DNA of 7,704 nucleotides, taken from Caulobacter sp. B11. GTDB lineage: Bacteria; Pseudomonadota; Alphaproteobacteria; Caulobacterales; Caulobacteraceae. A program made the position numbers and the translations under genes. Location of the stretch: NCBI RefSeq assembly GCF_002737765.1, contig NZ_PEGG01000173.1, positions 1 to 7,704 on the forward strand. The letters are read 5' to 3'. This document shows positions 1 through 6,724 of the stretch, one piece after another. A model generated the notes under the pieces. The model was not told the DNA's origin and did no database searches. It saw only the letters and a list, made by a program, of their open reading frames with translations. How positions within the stretch are numbered: position 1 is the stretch's first letter; every line of letters starts with the position of its first letter.

Positions 1-179
1 CCGCGCTCGATGCCGTACTGGTGGGTGACGAAGGCCTTGGCGTCAAAACCCAGCCCGCAATAGAGCTGGCGGTCATAGAACAGGATCAGGCCGGCGCGGG
101 TGTCTGGATCGATCTCGATCTCGCAGGTGATCTCATAGGCCTGGTCGCCATTGACGAAGATCAGCGGGGCACCGGTGCT
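1..179 (-). pseudogene. Out-of-frame continuation of the GH43 C-terminal beta-sandwich domain (partial at window edge)
   Basis: On the minus strand, past the C run at 180-183, the next frame stays open to the window edge. It reads STGAPLIFVNGDQAYEITCE, then EIDPDTRAGLILFYDRQLYC and GLGFDAKAFVTHQYGIER. This looks like the concanavalin-like C-terminal domain that follows many GH43 beta-xylosidases (PF17851 type), where a lone hydrophobic strand is followed by an AGLxLFYD segment. It picks up exactly where the upstream frame (LTLKGAGEAP) leaves off. One extra C in the run would join the two frames as GEAPSTGAPL. I read this as one gene with a one-base deletion, either a real mutation or an assembly error. 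The true C-terminus lies outside the window. Confidence 0.8.
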
Positions 180-1378
180 GGGGCCTCGCCCGCGCCCTTC
201 AGGGTCAGGACGCCGTCCTGGCGTGACAGGCGGTCCTGCTCGCCGGGCGTGGGATCGAAGAAGTTCCACTGCACGCCGTACTTGTCGGCGCTGAAGTCGT
301 CCGACAGCGCCATGCCGTGGCTCAAGGCCTTGCCGCCCTTGGGCTTGGTGATCGGCTTCGAAAGATCGCCGCCGCCGACCGTGAACCAGCCGTCCTTCGT
401 CCAGGTCACCGGGGCCAGCAGGGTCTGGCGGCCCAGGGTGTAGAAGCCGTTTTCGTAGCCGTGATAGACCGTCCACCAGTCGCCGGCCGGGCCCTCGACC
501 AGGGTGGCGTGGCCGCGCGACCACCACTTCTCGCTATTGTCGGTGGTGCGCACCACCGGATTGCGCGGATCGTCTTCCCATGGCCCGGCCAGCGACTTGG
601 CGCGCGCCACGATGACCATGTGGCCGGTCGGCGGGCCGGCGGTGCCGCCCACGGCGGTGACCAGGTAGTAGTAGTCGCCCTTCTTCATCACCTTGGGGCC
701 TTCGGGCGAGAAGCCCTCGACCTCCCAGTCGTCCGGATAGCGCCAGGGATCATAGACGTGCTCGGGCTTGCCCACGGTCGACAGGCCGTCGGGGGCCAGC
801 TGGATGCGGTCGCCTCCCGACAGGAACAACCAGCGCACGCCCTGCGCGTCGACCACGTGGCCCGGGTCGATATAGCGCGGCAGCTTCAGGTCGATGGGCT
901 CGGACCACGGTCCCTCGATGCGGTCGGCCCAGATCACATAGCTGGTGTTGCCGGCCGGGTGCTTGGCCGGCAGGTAGATGTAGAAGCGGCCCTCGTGCTT
1001 GCAGAGTTCGGGGGCCCAGATCGAGCCGACATTGGTCTTCAGGCTGGCCACCACGGGGGCCCAGTTCACCAGGTCCTTCGATCGCCAGATCAGCAGGCCC
1101 GGATAGGCGTCGAACGACGAGTGGGTCATGTAGTAGTCGTCGCCGTCCTTGAGGATCGACGGATCGGGATGGTCGCCGGCCAGGATCGGATTGAGGAAGC
1201 GTCCGTTCCCCAGGTCGGCCTTGCGCTGGCCCTCGACGCCCCGGGCCCAGGTCGGGGTTCCGGCGCGAGCGGGGCCGGGCAGGGTTCCCATCTGGGCCTG
1301 GGTGGCGGCGGGAACAGCGGCCGCGGCCGCGCCGGTCAGAAGCGAGCCAAGGGCTCCGCGTCGGCTGATCTGGACCAT
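161..1378 (-). CDS. Tat-exported GH43 glycoside hydrolase (beta-xylosidase/alpha-L-arabinofuranosidase-like), frame broken near the C-terminus
   Basis: Probably removes xylose or arabinose from xylan-derived oligosaccharides in the periplasm. Residues 1-30 form a twin-arginine signal (ISRRGAL, then an alanine-rich hydrophobic stretch). The five-bladed GH43 propeller covers roughly residues 60-345. Expected catalytic positions are the base D72 in HPDPS, the pKa-tuning D171 in YIDPGH and the acid E226 in SPEGPK. H290 in SRGHATL is the usual metal-site histidine. SIWAPEL (119-125) is also typical. From about residue 358 a beta-sandwich C-terminal domain begins (DDFSADKYGVQWNFFDP), but the frame stops at residue 405 inside it. 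The ATG is preceded by a good ribosome site (AGGAAGG). The gene has its own operator upstream (1431-1442). Family and export are well supported. The exact substrate and GH43 subfamily are not determined, and a two-domain homologue should exceed 500 residues. Confidence 0.9.
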   Translation of the reverse strand: MVQISRRGALGSLLTGAAAAAVPAATQAQMGTLPGPARAGTPTWARGVEGQRKADLGNGRFLNPILAGDHPDPSILKDGDDYYMTHSSFDAYPGLLIWRSKDLVNWAPVVASLKTNVGSIWAPELCKHEGRFYIYLPAKHPAGNTSYVIWADRIEGPWSEPIDLKLPRYIDPGHVVDAQGVRWLFLSGGDRIQLAPDGLSTVGKPEHVYDPWRYPDDWEVEGFSPEGPKVMKKGDYYYLVTAVGGTAGPPTGHMVIVARAKSLAGPWEDDPRNPVVRTTDNSEKWWSRGHATLVEGPAGDWWTVYHGYENGFYTLGRQTLLAPVTWTKDGWFTVGGGDLSKPITKPKGGKALSHGMALSDDFSADKYGVQWNFFDPTPGEQDRLSRQDGVLTLKGAGEAPAPVPR

Positions 1379-1430
1379 TCGATTTCCTTCCTAAGCCACT
1401 GGCCGCGCGATCGAACGTCACGCTGACATT

Positions 1431-1452
1431 GTTACCGGTAACTTAACGGCAA
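1431..1452 (-). promoter_or_regulatory. Palindromic operator (LacI-type) with -35-like hexamer upstream of the GH43 gene
   Basis: GTTACCGGTAAC at 1431-1442 is a perfect 12-bp palindrome with the central CCGG step common in LacI-family operators. On the minus strand a -35-like TTGCCG (1447-1452) lies 4 bp upstream of it. The arrangement matches that upstream of the sugar porter, although no clear -10 is visible here. The palindrome sits about 53 bp upstream of the GH43 ATG, so a bound repressor would block transcription. The palindrome is seen directly. The repressor class is inferred from site shape and target genes. Confidence 0.65.
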
Positions 1453-1523
1453 GTTTTCAGTGTTGTCCACCGGTGTCATCGCGCCTTTGACGGGTCAACG
1501 CTGTCATGGGCCGCGGCCTGTGG

Positions 1524-1563
1524 AAACAGAAAACGCCCGCCGCGAGGGATCGCGACGGGCGTT
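1524..1563 (-). terminator. Intrinsic terminator of the sugar porter gene
   Basis: Read on the minus strand, arms AACGCCCG and CGGGCGTT (1556-1563 and 1532-1539) extend through one mismatch into a CGCG/CGCG stem with a 6-nt loop. The transcript then runs into TTTTCTGTTT. Stem plus T tract, placed downstream of the porter stop and before the GH43 promoter, is the classic rho-independent layout. It separates the two transcription units. Confidence 0.8.
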
Positions 1564-1570
1564 CATTCTT

Positions 1571-1617
1571 GGCTTGTCATCCCGGAAGCCTCTGAGCCGC
1601 TTCCGGGATGACAAGCC
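1571..1617. repeat. 19-bp perfect inverted repeat, REP-like intergenic hairpin
   Basis: The arms GGCTTGTCATCCCGGAAGC (1571-1589) and its exact reverse complement (1599-1617) are separated by a 9-nt loop. It lies 35 bp past the porter stop codon and just before the intrinsic terminator. The TTGTCATCCCGG arm resembles the dispersed intergenic palindromes common in alphaproteobacterial genomes. It could protect the 3' end of the porter mRNA or help termination. Whether it is repeated elsewhere in this genome cannot be seen from one copy. Confidence 0.75.
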
Positions 1618-1651
1618 TGTGTTCGCCGGACTTAAACGGCTTTTTGAAGCT

Positions 1652-3094
1652 TCAGCCCTGCATGTCTTCCAGCTCGGCGCCGCGGGTCTCGCGAACCATC
1701 TTCTGGACGAAGAAGAACGAGATCAGGGCGCTGAGCGCGTAGAAGCCGTAGGTGACCGGCAGGCCCAGCCCCGCGGCCATGGCCGGGAAACTGACCGAGA
1801 TGGCGAAATTGGCCATCCACTGGGCAAAGCCGGCGACCGCCAGGCCCGAGCCGCGAATCTGGTTGGGGAACATCTCGCCCAGCATGACCCACATGACCGG
1901 GCCCCAGCTGAGGTTGAAGAACACCACATAGGCGTTGGCGGCGATCAGGGCGATCAGGCCAAATTGGCCCGGCAGGCTGAGCGCGCCATTGACCATCGCG
2001 CCCTGGAAGAAACAAAAGCCCACTAGGCCCAGGGTCACGGCCATGCCGGCCGACCCGATCAGCAGCAGCGGTTTGCGGCCGATCCTGTCGATCAGGGCGA
2101 TGGCCAGCAGGCAGGCCAGGATCGACAGCGACCCCGACAGGATATTGATCTTCAGGCTGTCATCTTCCGAGAAGCCCACCGACTGCCACAGCACCGAGCC
2201 GTAGTAGAAGACGATGTTGATGCCGACCAGCTGCTGGAACACCGCCAGGCCGATGCCGGTCCAGACGATCGGCCGCAGCTTCCGGGTGATCGGGTCGATC
2301 AGGTCGCTCATCCTGGGCTTGTGATGGTCGGCGGCCAGGGAGGCGCGGATCTCGGCCACCTTCTTGTCGCCCTGGCCTTCACCGAACAGGCGCGACAGGA
2401 TCGCCGAGGCTTCGGCGTCCTTGCCCTTGGCCACCAGGTAGCGCGGGCTCTCCGGGATGGTCAGCAGGCTGAAGAAGAAGATCGCCGCCGGGATGGTCTG
2501 CATCCAAAACATCCAGCGCCAGGCCGGCAGGCCCAGCCAGAAGGCGGCGGTCGAGCTGCCGGCGGTGTGGGCCAGAATGTAGTTGGCCACGAACGCGCCG
2601 GTCAGGCCGGTGATGATCATGATCTGCTGCACCGACGACAGCCTGCCGCGGATGTTGGCGGGGGTGACTTCCGAGATGTAGACCGGGCACAGCACGCTGG
2701 CGGCGCCGACGCCCAGGCCGCCGATCAGGCGGAAGGCGATGAACACCAGCGAACTGTCGGCCGCGCCGGTGCCGATGGCGCTGACCAGGAACAGCAGGGC
2801 CGAGATGATCATCACCGCGCGGCGGCCCCAGACATCGGCCAGACGGCCGGCGGCGAAGGCGCCCACGGCGCAGCCGATCAGGATCGCGCCGACATTGAGG
2901 CCGGTGCCGAGCTTGCTGAGATTGAAGGCGCTTTCGAGGCCTTCCTGGGTGCCGTTGATGACGCCGCTGTCATAGCCGAACATGAAGCCGCCGATGGTGG
3001 CGACGGCGACGATGGCGGCGATGAAGGCCATGTTGACCTTGCCGCCGTCGGCGCTCATTCCCGGGCTCGGGCCCGCGCTGGAAACTGAAGCCAC
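1652..3094 (-). CDS. MFS sugar porter (XylE/GLUT-like, probable sugar:H+ symporter)
   Basis: Twelve-helix inner-membrane transporter of the sugar porter family, 480 residues with the GTG start, a normal length. Family signatures appear in order: GGFMFGYDSGVING in helix 1 (35-48), GRLADVWGRR between helices 2 and 3 (83-92), PESPRYLV (214-221), QQLVGIN in helix 7 (287-293, the sugar-contacting Gln-Gln and Asn positions of XylE), DRIGRK (336-341) and GPVMWVMLGEMFPNQIRG (398-415). A pentose such as xylose is likely given the GH43 neighbour and shared operator, but glucose or another hexose is possible. I chose GTG at 3094 because GGAGG lies 5 bp upstream. An in-frame ATG at 3058 would shorten the protein by 12 residues and has no comparable ribosome site. 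The same frame stays open upstream, but that stretch is an off-frame read of nspC. Confidence 0.9.
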   Translation of the reverse strand: MASVSSAGPSPGMSADGGKVNMAFIAAIVAVATIGGFMFGYDSGVINGTQEGLESAFNLSKLGTGLNVGAILIGCAVGAFAAGRLADVWGRRAVMIISALLFLVSAIGTGAADSSLVFIAFRLIGGLGVGAASVLCPVYISEVTPANIRGRLSSVQQIMIITGLTGAFVANYILAHTAGSSTAAFWLGLPAWRWMFWMQTIPAAIFFFSLLTIPESPRYLVAKGKDAEASAILSRLFGEGQGDKKVAEIRASLAADHHKPRMSDLIDPITRKLRPIVWTGIGLAVFQQLVGINIVFYYGSVLWQSVGFSEDDSLKINILSGSLSILACLLAIALIDRIGRKPLLLIGSAGMAVTLGLVGFCFFQGAMVNGALSLPGQFGLIALIAANAYVVFFNLSWGPVMWVMLGEMFPNQIRGSGLAVAGFAQWMANFAISVSFPAMAAGLGLPVTYGFYALSALISFFFVQKMVRETRGAELEDMQG

Positions 3095-3165
3095 CTGTTC
3101 CTCCCCTTCAGGCCCGGGGGCCCGTTTCTTCCCTGAGCGACTCTTGAGGGTCGCCTGTTGCTGGA

Positions 3166-3194
3166 ACTCTAGTGTTACCGGTATCAACGCGCAA
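3166..3194 (-). promoter_or_regulatory. Promoter of the sugar porter gene with operator inside the -35/-10 spacer
   Basis: On the minus strand a -35 TTGCGC (3189-3194) and a -10 TAGAGT (3166-3171) are separated by exactly 17 bp. The element also fits the Caulobacter housekeeping pattern TTGACGS-N10-14-GCTANAWC, with ACTAGAGT at the -10. The spacer contains GTTACCGGTATC (3174-3185, plus-strand reading), which matches the GH43 operator at 11 of 12 positions. A repressor there would occlude RNA polymerase. The leader to the GTG start is about 65-70 nt. Confidence 0.65.
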
Positions 3195-3213
3195 GCCGCG
3201 CCCGCCTGACGGC

Positions 3214-4386
3214 TCAGGACAGGCGGTCGCGGAAATCGGAATAGGCGAACTGCCGGACCAGTTTCAGCACGTCGGTGTCGCTGTTCCACAGGGCGATGGA
3301 GGGCAGGGGCACGCCGTTGAAGGTGTTGGTCTTGACCATCGAATAGTGGGCCTGGTCGAGGAAGGCGATGCGCAGGCCGGGCGCCGCGGGGGCGGGCAGC
3401 ACATAGTCGCCGATGATGTCGCCGGCCAGGCAGGACGGCCCGCCCAGCCGCACCGCCACCCCGTCCGCGCCTTCGTTGAGCAGGGCGGGCCGATAGGGGG
3501 CCTCGATGACATCGGGCATGTGGCAGGTGGCCGAGATGTCGGTGATCGCCACAGGCATGCCGTTGTCGAAGACGTCGAGGATCTCGCCGACCAGGATGCC
3601 GGCGTCCAGGGCCACGGCCTCGCCGGGCTCCAGATAGACCGCGATTCCGTGGCGGGCGATGATCTGGCGCAGGAAGGCGACCAGATCGTCGGTCTGGTAG
3701 TCGGCGCGGGTGACATGATGGCCGCCGCCCAGATTGATCCATTTCAGCTGGCCCATCAGGCCTTCGATCCGCGGCTCCAGCGACGCCCAGATCCGCCGTA
3801 GCGGCTCGAAATCCTGTTCGCACAGGGCGTGGACGTGCAGGCCGTCGACCCCCGTCAGATGCTCGGGACGCAGCTTCGACACCGGAAAGCCGAGGCGCGA
3901 ACCCCTCTGGCAGGGGTCGTACTTGGCGACCTCGGCCTCGCTGTGCTCGGGGTTGAGGCGCAGGCCGATGTCGAACACCTGGCCCTGGTCGCGGGCCGCG
4001 GCGATCAGGTCGGCGAAGCGGGCGATCTGGGCCGGCGAATTGAAGATCACCGAGTCCGACAGCCGCAGGATGTCGGGCAGGTCCTCGGCCTTGTAGGCCG
4101 GCGAATAGGTGGTCAGGTGGCCGTGATAGTGCTCGCGGGCCAGCCGCGCCTCCCACAGGCCCGAGGCGCAGACCCCGTCGAGATAGTCGCCGACCAGATC
4201 GGCCAGCGACCACATCGAAAAGGCCTTCAGGGCCAGCAACACCTGGGCCCCCGAGCGGTCGCCCACGGCCTTGAGCGTCGCCAGATTGCGCCGCACCGCG
4301 ACCTCATCGACCACGAAACAGGGCGAGGGCACGCGGCCGAGGTCGAAGTTCGCGAAGGCGCCGGGACCGGCCGCTTGGGTTTGCAT
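3214..4386 (-). CDS. nspC: Carboxynorspermidine/carboxyspermidine decarboxylase
   Basis: PLP enzyme of the alanine-racemase fold (type III) that decarboxylates carboxynorspermidine or carboxyspermidine to the free triamine, in the cytoplasm. The 390 residues match the family's usual size. K54 in LALKAFS is the expected Schiff-base lysine. HALCE (186-190), the glycine loop LGGGHH (219-224) and EPGE (253-256) bind cofactor. GPSCLAGD (316-323) carries the catalytic C319 and D323 supplied across the dimer. AHYSMVKTNTFNG (346-358) closes the site. The ATG lies 12 bp after the stop of the dehydrogenase gene, so the two are probably translationally linked and share a promoter. In Caulobacteraceae the product is more likely spermidine than norspermidine, an inference. 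A 7-bp stem (CCGCCTG/CAGGCGG, 3202-3226) overlaps its stop codon but lacks a T tract. Confidence 0.93.
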   Translation of the reverse strand: MQTQAAGPGAFANFDLGRVPSPCFVVDEVAVRRNLATLKAVGDRSGAQVLLALKAFSMWSLADLVGDYLDGVCASGLWEARLAREHYHGHLTTYSPAYKAEDLPDILRLSDSVIFNSPAQIARFADLIAAARDQGQVFDIGLRLNPEHSEAEVAKYDPCQRGSRLGFPVSKLRPEHLTGVDGLHVHALCEQDFEPLRRIWASLEPRIEGLMGQLKWINLGGGHHVTRADYQTDDLVAFLRQIIARHGIAVYLEPGEAVALDAGILVGEILDVFDNGMPVAITDISATCHMPDVIEAPYRPALLNEGADGVAVRLGGPSCLAGDIIGDYVLPAPAAPGLRIAFLDQAHYSMVKTNTFNGVPLPSIALWNSDTDVLKLVRQFAYSDFRDRLS

Positions 4387-4398
4387 CGCCTGGACCGA

Positions 4399-5604
4399 TC
4401 AGAAGGCCAGGGGCGCGGCCAGGTCCTGGACCTTCCAGGGCAGGCCGTGGCGGTTGAGCATGTCCATGAACGGATCGGGATCCATCTGCTCCATGTTGAA
4501 CACGCCCGCGCCCTTCCACTGGCCGGTCAGCACCAAGGCCGCGCCGATCATCGCCGGGACCCCGGTGGTGTAGCTGACCGCCTGGTTGCCGGTCTCGGCA
4601 TAGGCCTCTTCGTGATCGCAGATGTTGTTGACGTAGACCGTGCGGGCCTGGCTGTCCTTCACGCCGGTGGCGATGGTGCCGATATTGGTCTTGCCCTTGG
4701 TGATCGGCCCCAGCGAGGCCGGCTCGGGCAGCAGGGCTTTCAGGAACTCGATCGGGATGATCTCGCGGCCCTGGAACATCACCGGGTCGATGCGGGTCAT
4801 GCCGACGTTCTGCAGCACGTCCAGGTGCTTGAGATAGGAGTCGCCGAAGGTCATCCAGAAACGGATTCGCTTAATCTCCGGATAGAACTTGGCCAGGGAC
4901 TCCAGCTCCTCATGGTACATGAGGTACATGTTCTTGGGGCCGACCTGGTCGAAGTCGAACACCTGCTTGTGCGACAGGGCCGGGCCCTCGATCCACTGGC
5001 CGTTTTCCCAGTGACGCGACGGGGCGGTCACTTCGCGGATGTTGATTTCCGGATTGAAATTGGTCGCGAACGGCAGGCCGGTGTCGCCGCCGTTGCAGTC
5101 CAGGATGTCGAGCGTGTCGATCCGGTCCAGCAGGTGCTTCTTGGTATAGGTGGCGAACACCGAGGTCACGCCGGGGTCGAAGCCGCTGCCCAGCAGGGCC
5201 ATCAGCCCGGCGTCGCGGAAGCGGTCCTGATAGGCCCACTGCCAGCTATATTCGAACTTGGCTTCCTCGCGGGTCTCGTAGTTGGCGGTGTCGAGATAGT
5301 GCACGCCGGCCGCCAGACAGGCGTCCATGATCGCCAGGTCCTGGTAGGGCAGGGCCAGATTGACCACCAGGGCCGGCTTCACCGACCCGATCAGGGCGGT
5401 GGTCGCCGCGACATCGTCGGCGTCCAGCGCGGCCGTGTCGATGGTCACGCCGGTCCGCTGTTTCACCGACTGGGCGATAGCGTCGCACTTGGACTTCGTC
5501 CGGCTCGCCAAGGTGATGTGCGAGAAGACGTCGGCGTTCATCGCCATCTTGTGGACCGCGACCGAACCAACGCCGCCCGCGCCGATAACCAGCACCCTGC
5601 TCAT
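4399..5604 (-). CDS. Carboxynorspermidine/carboxyspermidine dehydrogenase (saccharopine dehydrogenase family)
   Basis: NAD(P)H enzyme that reductively condenses aspartate beta-semialdehyde with putrescine or 1,3-diaminopropane to carboxyspermidine or carboxynorspermidine, the substrate of the next gene. The 401 residues begin with a Rossmann motif GAGGVG (8-13). VVNLALPYQDLAIMDACLAA (80-99), HYLDTANYE (102-110) and GSGFDPGVTSVFA (139-151) are typical of this saccharopine-dehydrogenase-like group. The C-terminal half forms the mixed alpha/beta substrate domain. The ATG has AGGAGAGG just upstream. The pairing with nspC separates this protein from lysine-pathway saccharopine dehydrogenases, which look similar. 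No aspartate semialdehyde or diaminobutyrate gene adjoins it, so the substrates come from other loci. Confidence 0.9.
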   Translation of the reverse strand: MSRVLVIGAGGVGSVAVHKMAMNADVFSHITLASRTKSKCDAIAQSVKQRTGVTIDTAALDADDVAATTALIGSVKPALVVNLALPYQDLAIMDACLAAGVHYLDTANYETREEAKFEYSWQWAYQDRFRDAGLMALLGSGFDPGVTSVFATYTKKHLLDRIDTLDILDCNGGDTGLPFATNFNPEINIREVTAPSRHWENGQWIEGPALSHKQVFDFDQVGPKNMYLMYHEELESLAKFYPEIKRIRFWMTFGDSYLKHLDVLQNVGMTRIDPVMFQGREIIPIEFLKALLPEPASLGPITKGKTNIGTIATGVKDSQARTVYVNNICDHEEAYAETGNQAVSYTTGVPAMIGAALVLTGQWKGAGVFNMEQMDPDPFMDMLNRHGLPWKVQDLAAPLAF

Positions 5605-5848
5605 CCGTGCCTCTCCTGACGCTCAATAACCACGGGCAGCATAGCCGCCTTTCCGGGGGTGGGGGTCTTATCACAACAACAGCGGGTCACAAGGGCGGCG
5701 GCGGACTTCCCGGCGCCAATCCCGGGCCGAAAAGTCCGCCGCCAGACCGAAGAACGAAAGTAGCGCACGATCGTGACACTGTTCCACGGGGCCCGGGAAA
5801 AGCCCCGGAAGGATGGAAAAGCCTCTGGGCCGATCGGTCCGCCCCGCT
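5605..5848. other. Intergenic region / leader of the polyamine operon
   Basis: 244 bp without a gene, between the YghU stop and the dehydrogenase ATG, both on the minus strand. From high to low coordinates it holds a CGGGGC/GCCCCG stem (5787-5807), a palindrome CACGATCGTG (5766-5775), the strong inverted repeat at 5697-5743, and two TTGTGA direct repeats 16 bp apart (minus strand, 5687-5692 and 5671-5676). No stem has a convincing T tract, so I could not place the YghU terminator. No -35/-10 pair stands out. The operon promoter presumably lies here. Confidence 0.5.
5697..5743. repeat. 12-bp perfect inverted repeat in the leader of the polyamine operon
   Basis: The arms GGCGGCGGACTT (5697-5708) and AAGTCCGCCGCC (5732-5743) are exact reverse complements separated by 23 nt. 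Part of the loop (CCCGG and CCGGG) can pair as a further stem, giving a long GC-rich hairpin. It ends 92 bp upstream of the dehydrogenase start. The lack of a T run argues against a simple intrinsic terminator. It could be a terminator needing Rho, a regulator site or a leader RNA element. Confidence 0.65.
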
Positions 5849-6724
5849 CTACTCGGCGGGCTTGAGCTTGTCGGCGGTCTTGAGGTCGAAGTCGCTGGCG
5901 TCGTGGCGCTCGGGCAACTGGCTGGACGGCTCGCCGAACACGCGGTTGACCATGCGGCCGCGCTTGACCGCCGGACGGGCGGCGATCTCATCGGCCCAGC
6001 GCTGGACGTTCTTGTACTCGTCGACCGACAGGAACTCGCCGGCCTCGTACAGCACGCCCTTGGCCAGGGCCCCGTACCAGGACCAGATGGCCATGTCGGC
6101 GATGGTGTAGTCCTCGCCGGCGATATAGGGGCTTTCGGCCAGGCGGCGGTCCAGCACGTCCATCTGGCGCTTCACCTCCATGGCGTAGCGGTCGATGGCG
6201 TATTCGATCTTGGTCGGAGCGTAGGCGTAGAAGTGGCCAAAGCCGCCGCCCAGGAACGGGGCGCTGCCCATCTGCCAGAACAGCCAGGACAGGCACTCGG
6301 CCCGGGCCGCCGGTTCCGTGGGCAGGAAGGCGCCGAACTTCTCGGCCAGATGGACCATGATCGCGCCGGACTCGAAGATGCGGATCGGCTCGGGTCCGCT
6401 GTGATCGACCAGGGCGGGGATCTTGGAATTGGGATTGGCGGCCACGAAGCCGCTGCCGAACTGATCGCCGGCGCTGATATTGATCAGCCAGGCGTCATAT
6501 TCCGCGCCCGTATGGCCCAGGGCCAGCAGTTCCTCGAGTAGCACCGTGACCTTGACGCCGTTCGGGGTGCCCAGCGAATAGAGTTGCAGCGGATGCTTGC
6601 CGACCTGCAGCGGCTTGTCGTGGGTGGCGCCGGCGATCGGCCGGTTGATGGCGGCGAACCGGCCGCCGCTCTCCTTGTTCCAGGTCCAGACCTTGGGCGG
6701 CGTGTAGTCGGCGGTGTCGGTCAT
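5849..6724 (-). CDS. yghU: Glutathione S-transferase family protein, YghU-like disulfide-bond oxidoreductase
   Basis: Cytosolic enzyme of the Nu class, which reduces disulfides and organic hydroperoxides using two glutathione molecules. The 291 residues fit the roughly 290 of E. coli YghU. The thioredoxin-like domain spans about 45-135. TPNGVKV (53-59) supplies the Thr and Asn that replace the usual Tyr/Ser/Cys in this class. NPNSKIPAL (97-105) has the cis-proline, and ESG (118-120) binds the glutathione glutamyl group. The helical C-terminal domain has YTIADMAIW (206-214), the conserved folding motif. The extended N-terminus (YTPPKVWTWNKESGGRFAAINRP) is characteristic of YghU. The ATG has AGAAGG about 7 bp upstream. 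The frame stays open further upstream, but that arginine- and proline-rich sequence is unlike the family. It is a stand-alone gene divergent from the DUF1330 gene, with no functional link evident to the polyamine operon. Confidence 0.93.
   Translation of the reverse strand: MTDTADYTPPKVWTWNKESGGRFAAINRPIAGATHDKPLQVGKHPLQLYSLGTPNGVKVTVLLEELLALGHTGAEYDAWLINISAGDQFGSGFVAANPNSKIPALVDHSGPEPIRIFESGAIMVHLAEKFGAFLPTEPAARAECLSWLFWQMGSAPFLGGGFGHFYAYAPTKIEYAIDRYAMEVKRQMDVLDRRLAESPYIAGEDYTIADMAIWSWYGALAKGVLYEAGEFLSVDEYKNVQRWADEIAARPAVKRGRMVNRVFGEPSSQLPERHDASDFDLKTADKLKPAE

Noticed and set aside
180..186. Programmed -1 ribosomal frameshifting in the GH43 gene
   Set aside because: The C run does not form a canonical X-XXY-YYZ slippery heptamer in the reading frame, and I found no clear downstream stimulatory hairpin. 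A one-base indel is simpler.
317..1426. Plus-strand open frame of 369 codons opposite the GH43 gene
   Set aside because: It is antisense of a well-supported GH43 catalytic domain, with low-complexity composition and no motif.
3095..4213. Upstream in-frame extension of the sugar porter, giving an 853-residue fusion
   Set aside because: The added part is an off-frame, Arg/Pro/Gly-rich read of nspC. The porter begins at the GTG at 3094 with a strong ribosome site and normal family length.
3829..5619. Long open frame on the plus strand across the polyamine genes (596 codons)
   Set aside because: It is the antisense of the two clear minus-strand enzymes. Its composition is the His/Gly/Gln/Asp-rich mix typical of antisense reading in high-GC DNA, with no recognisable domain.
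5655..5665. G-quadruplex candidate GGGGGTGGGGG
   Set aside because: Only two long G runs are present close together, so four-tract pairing is not well supported.
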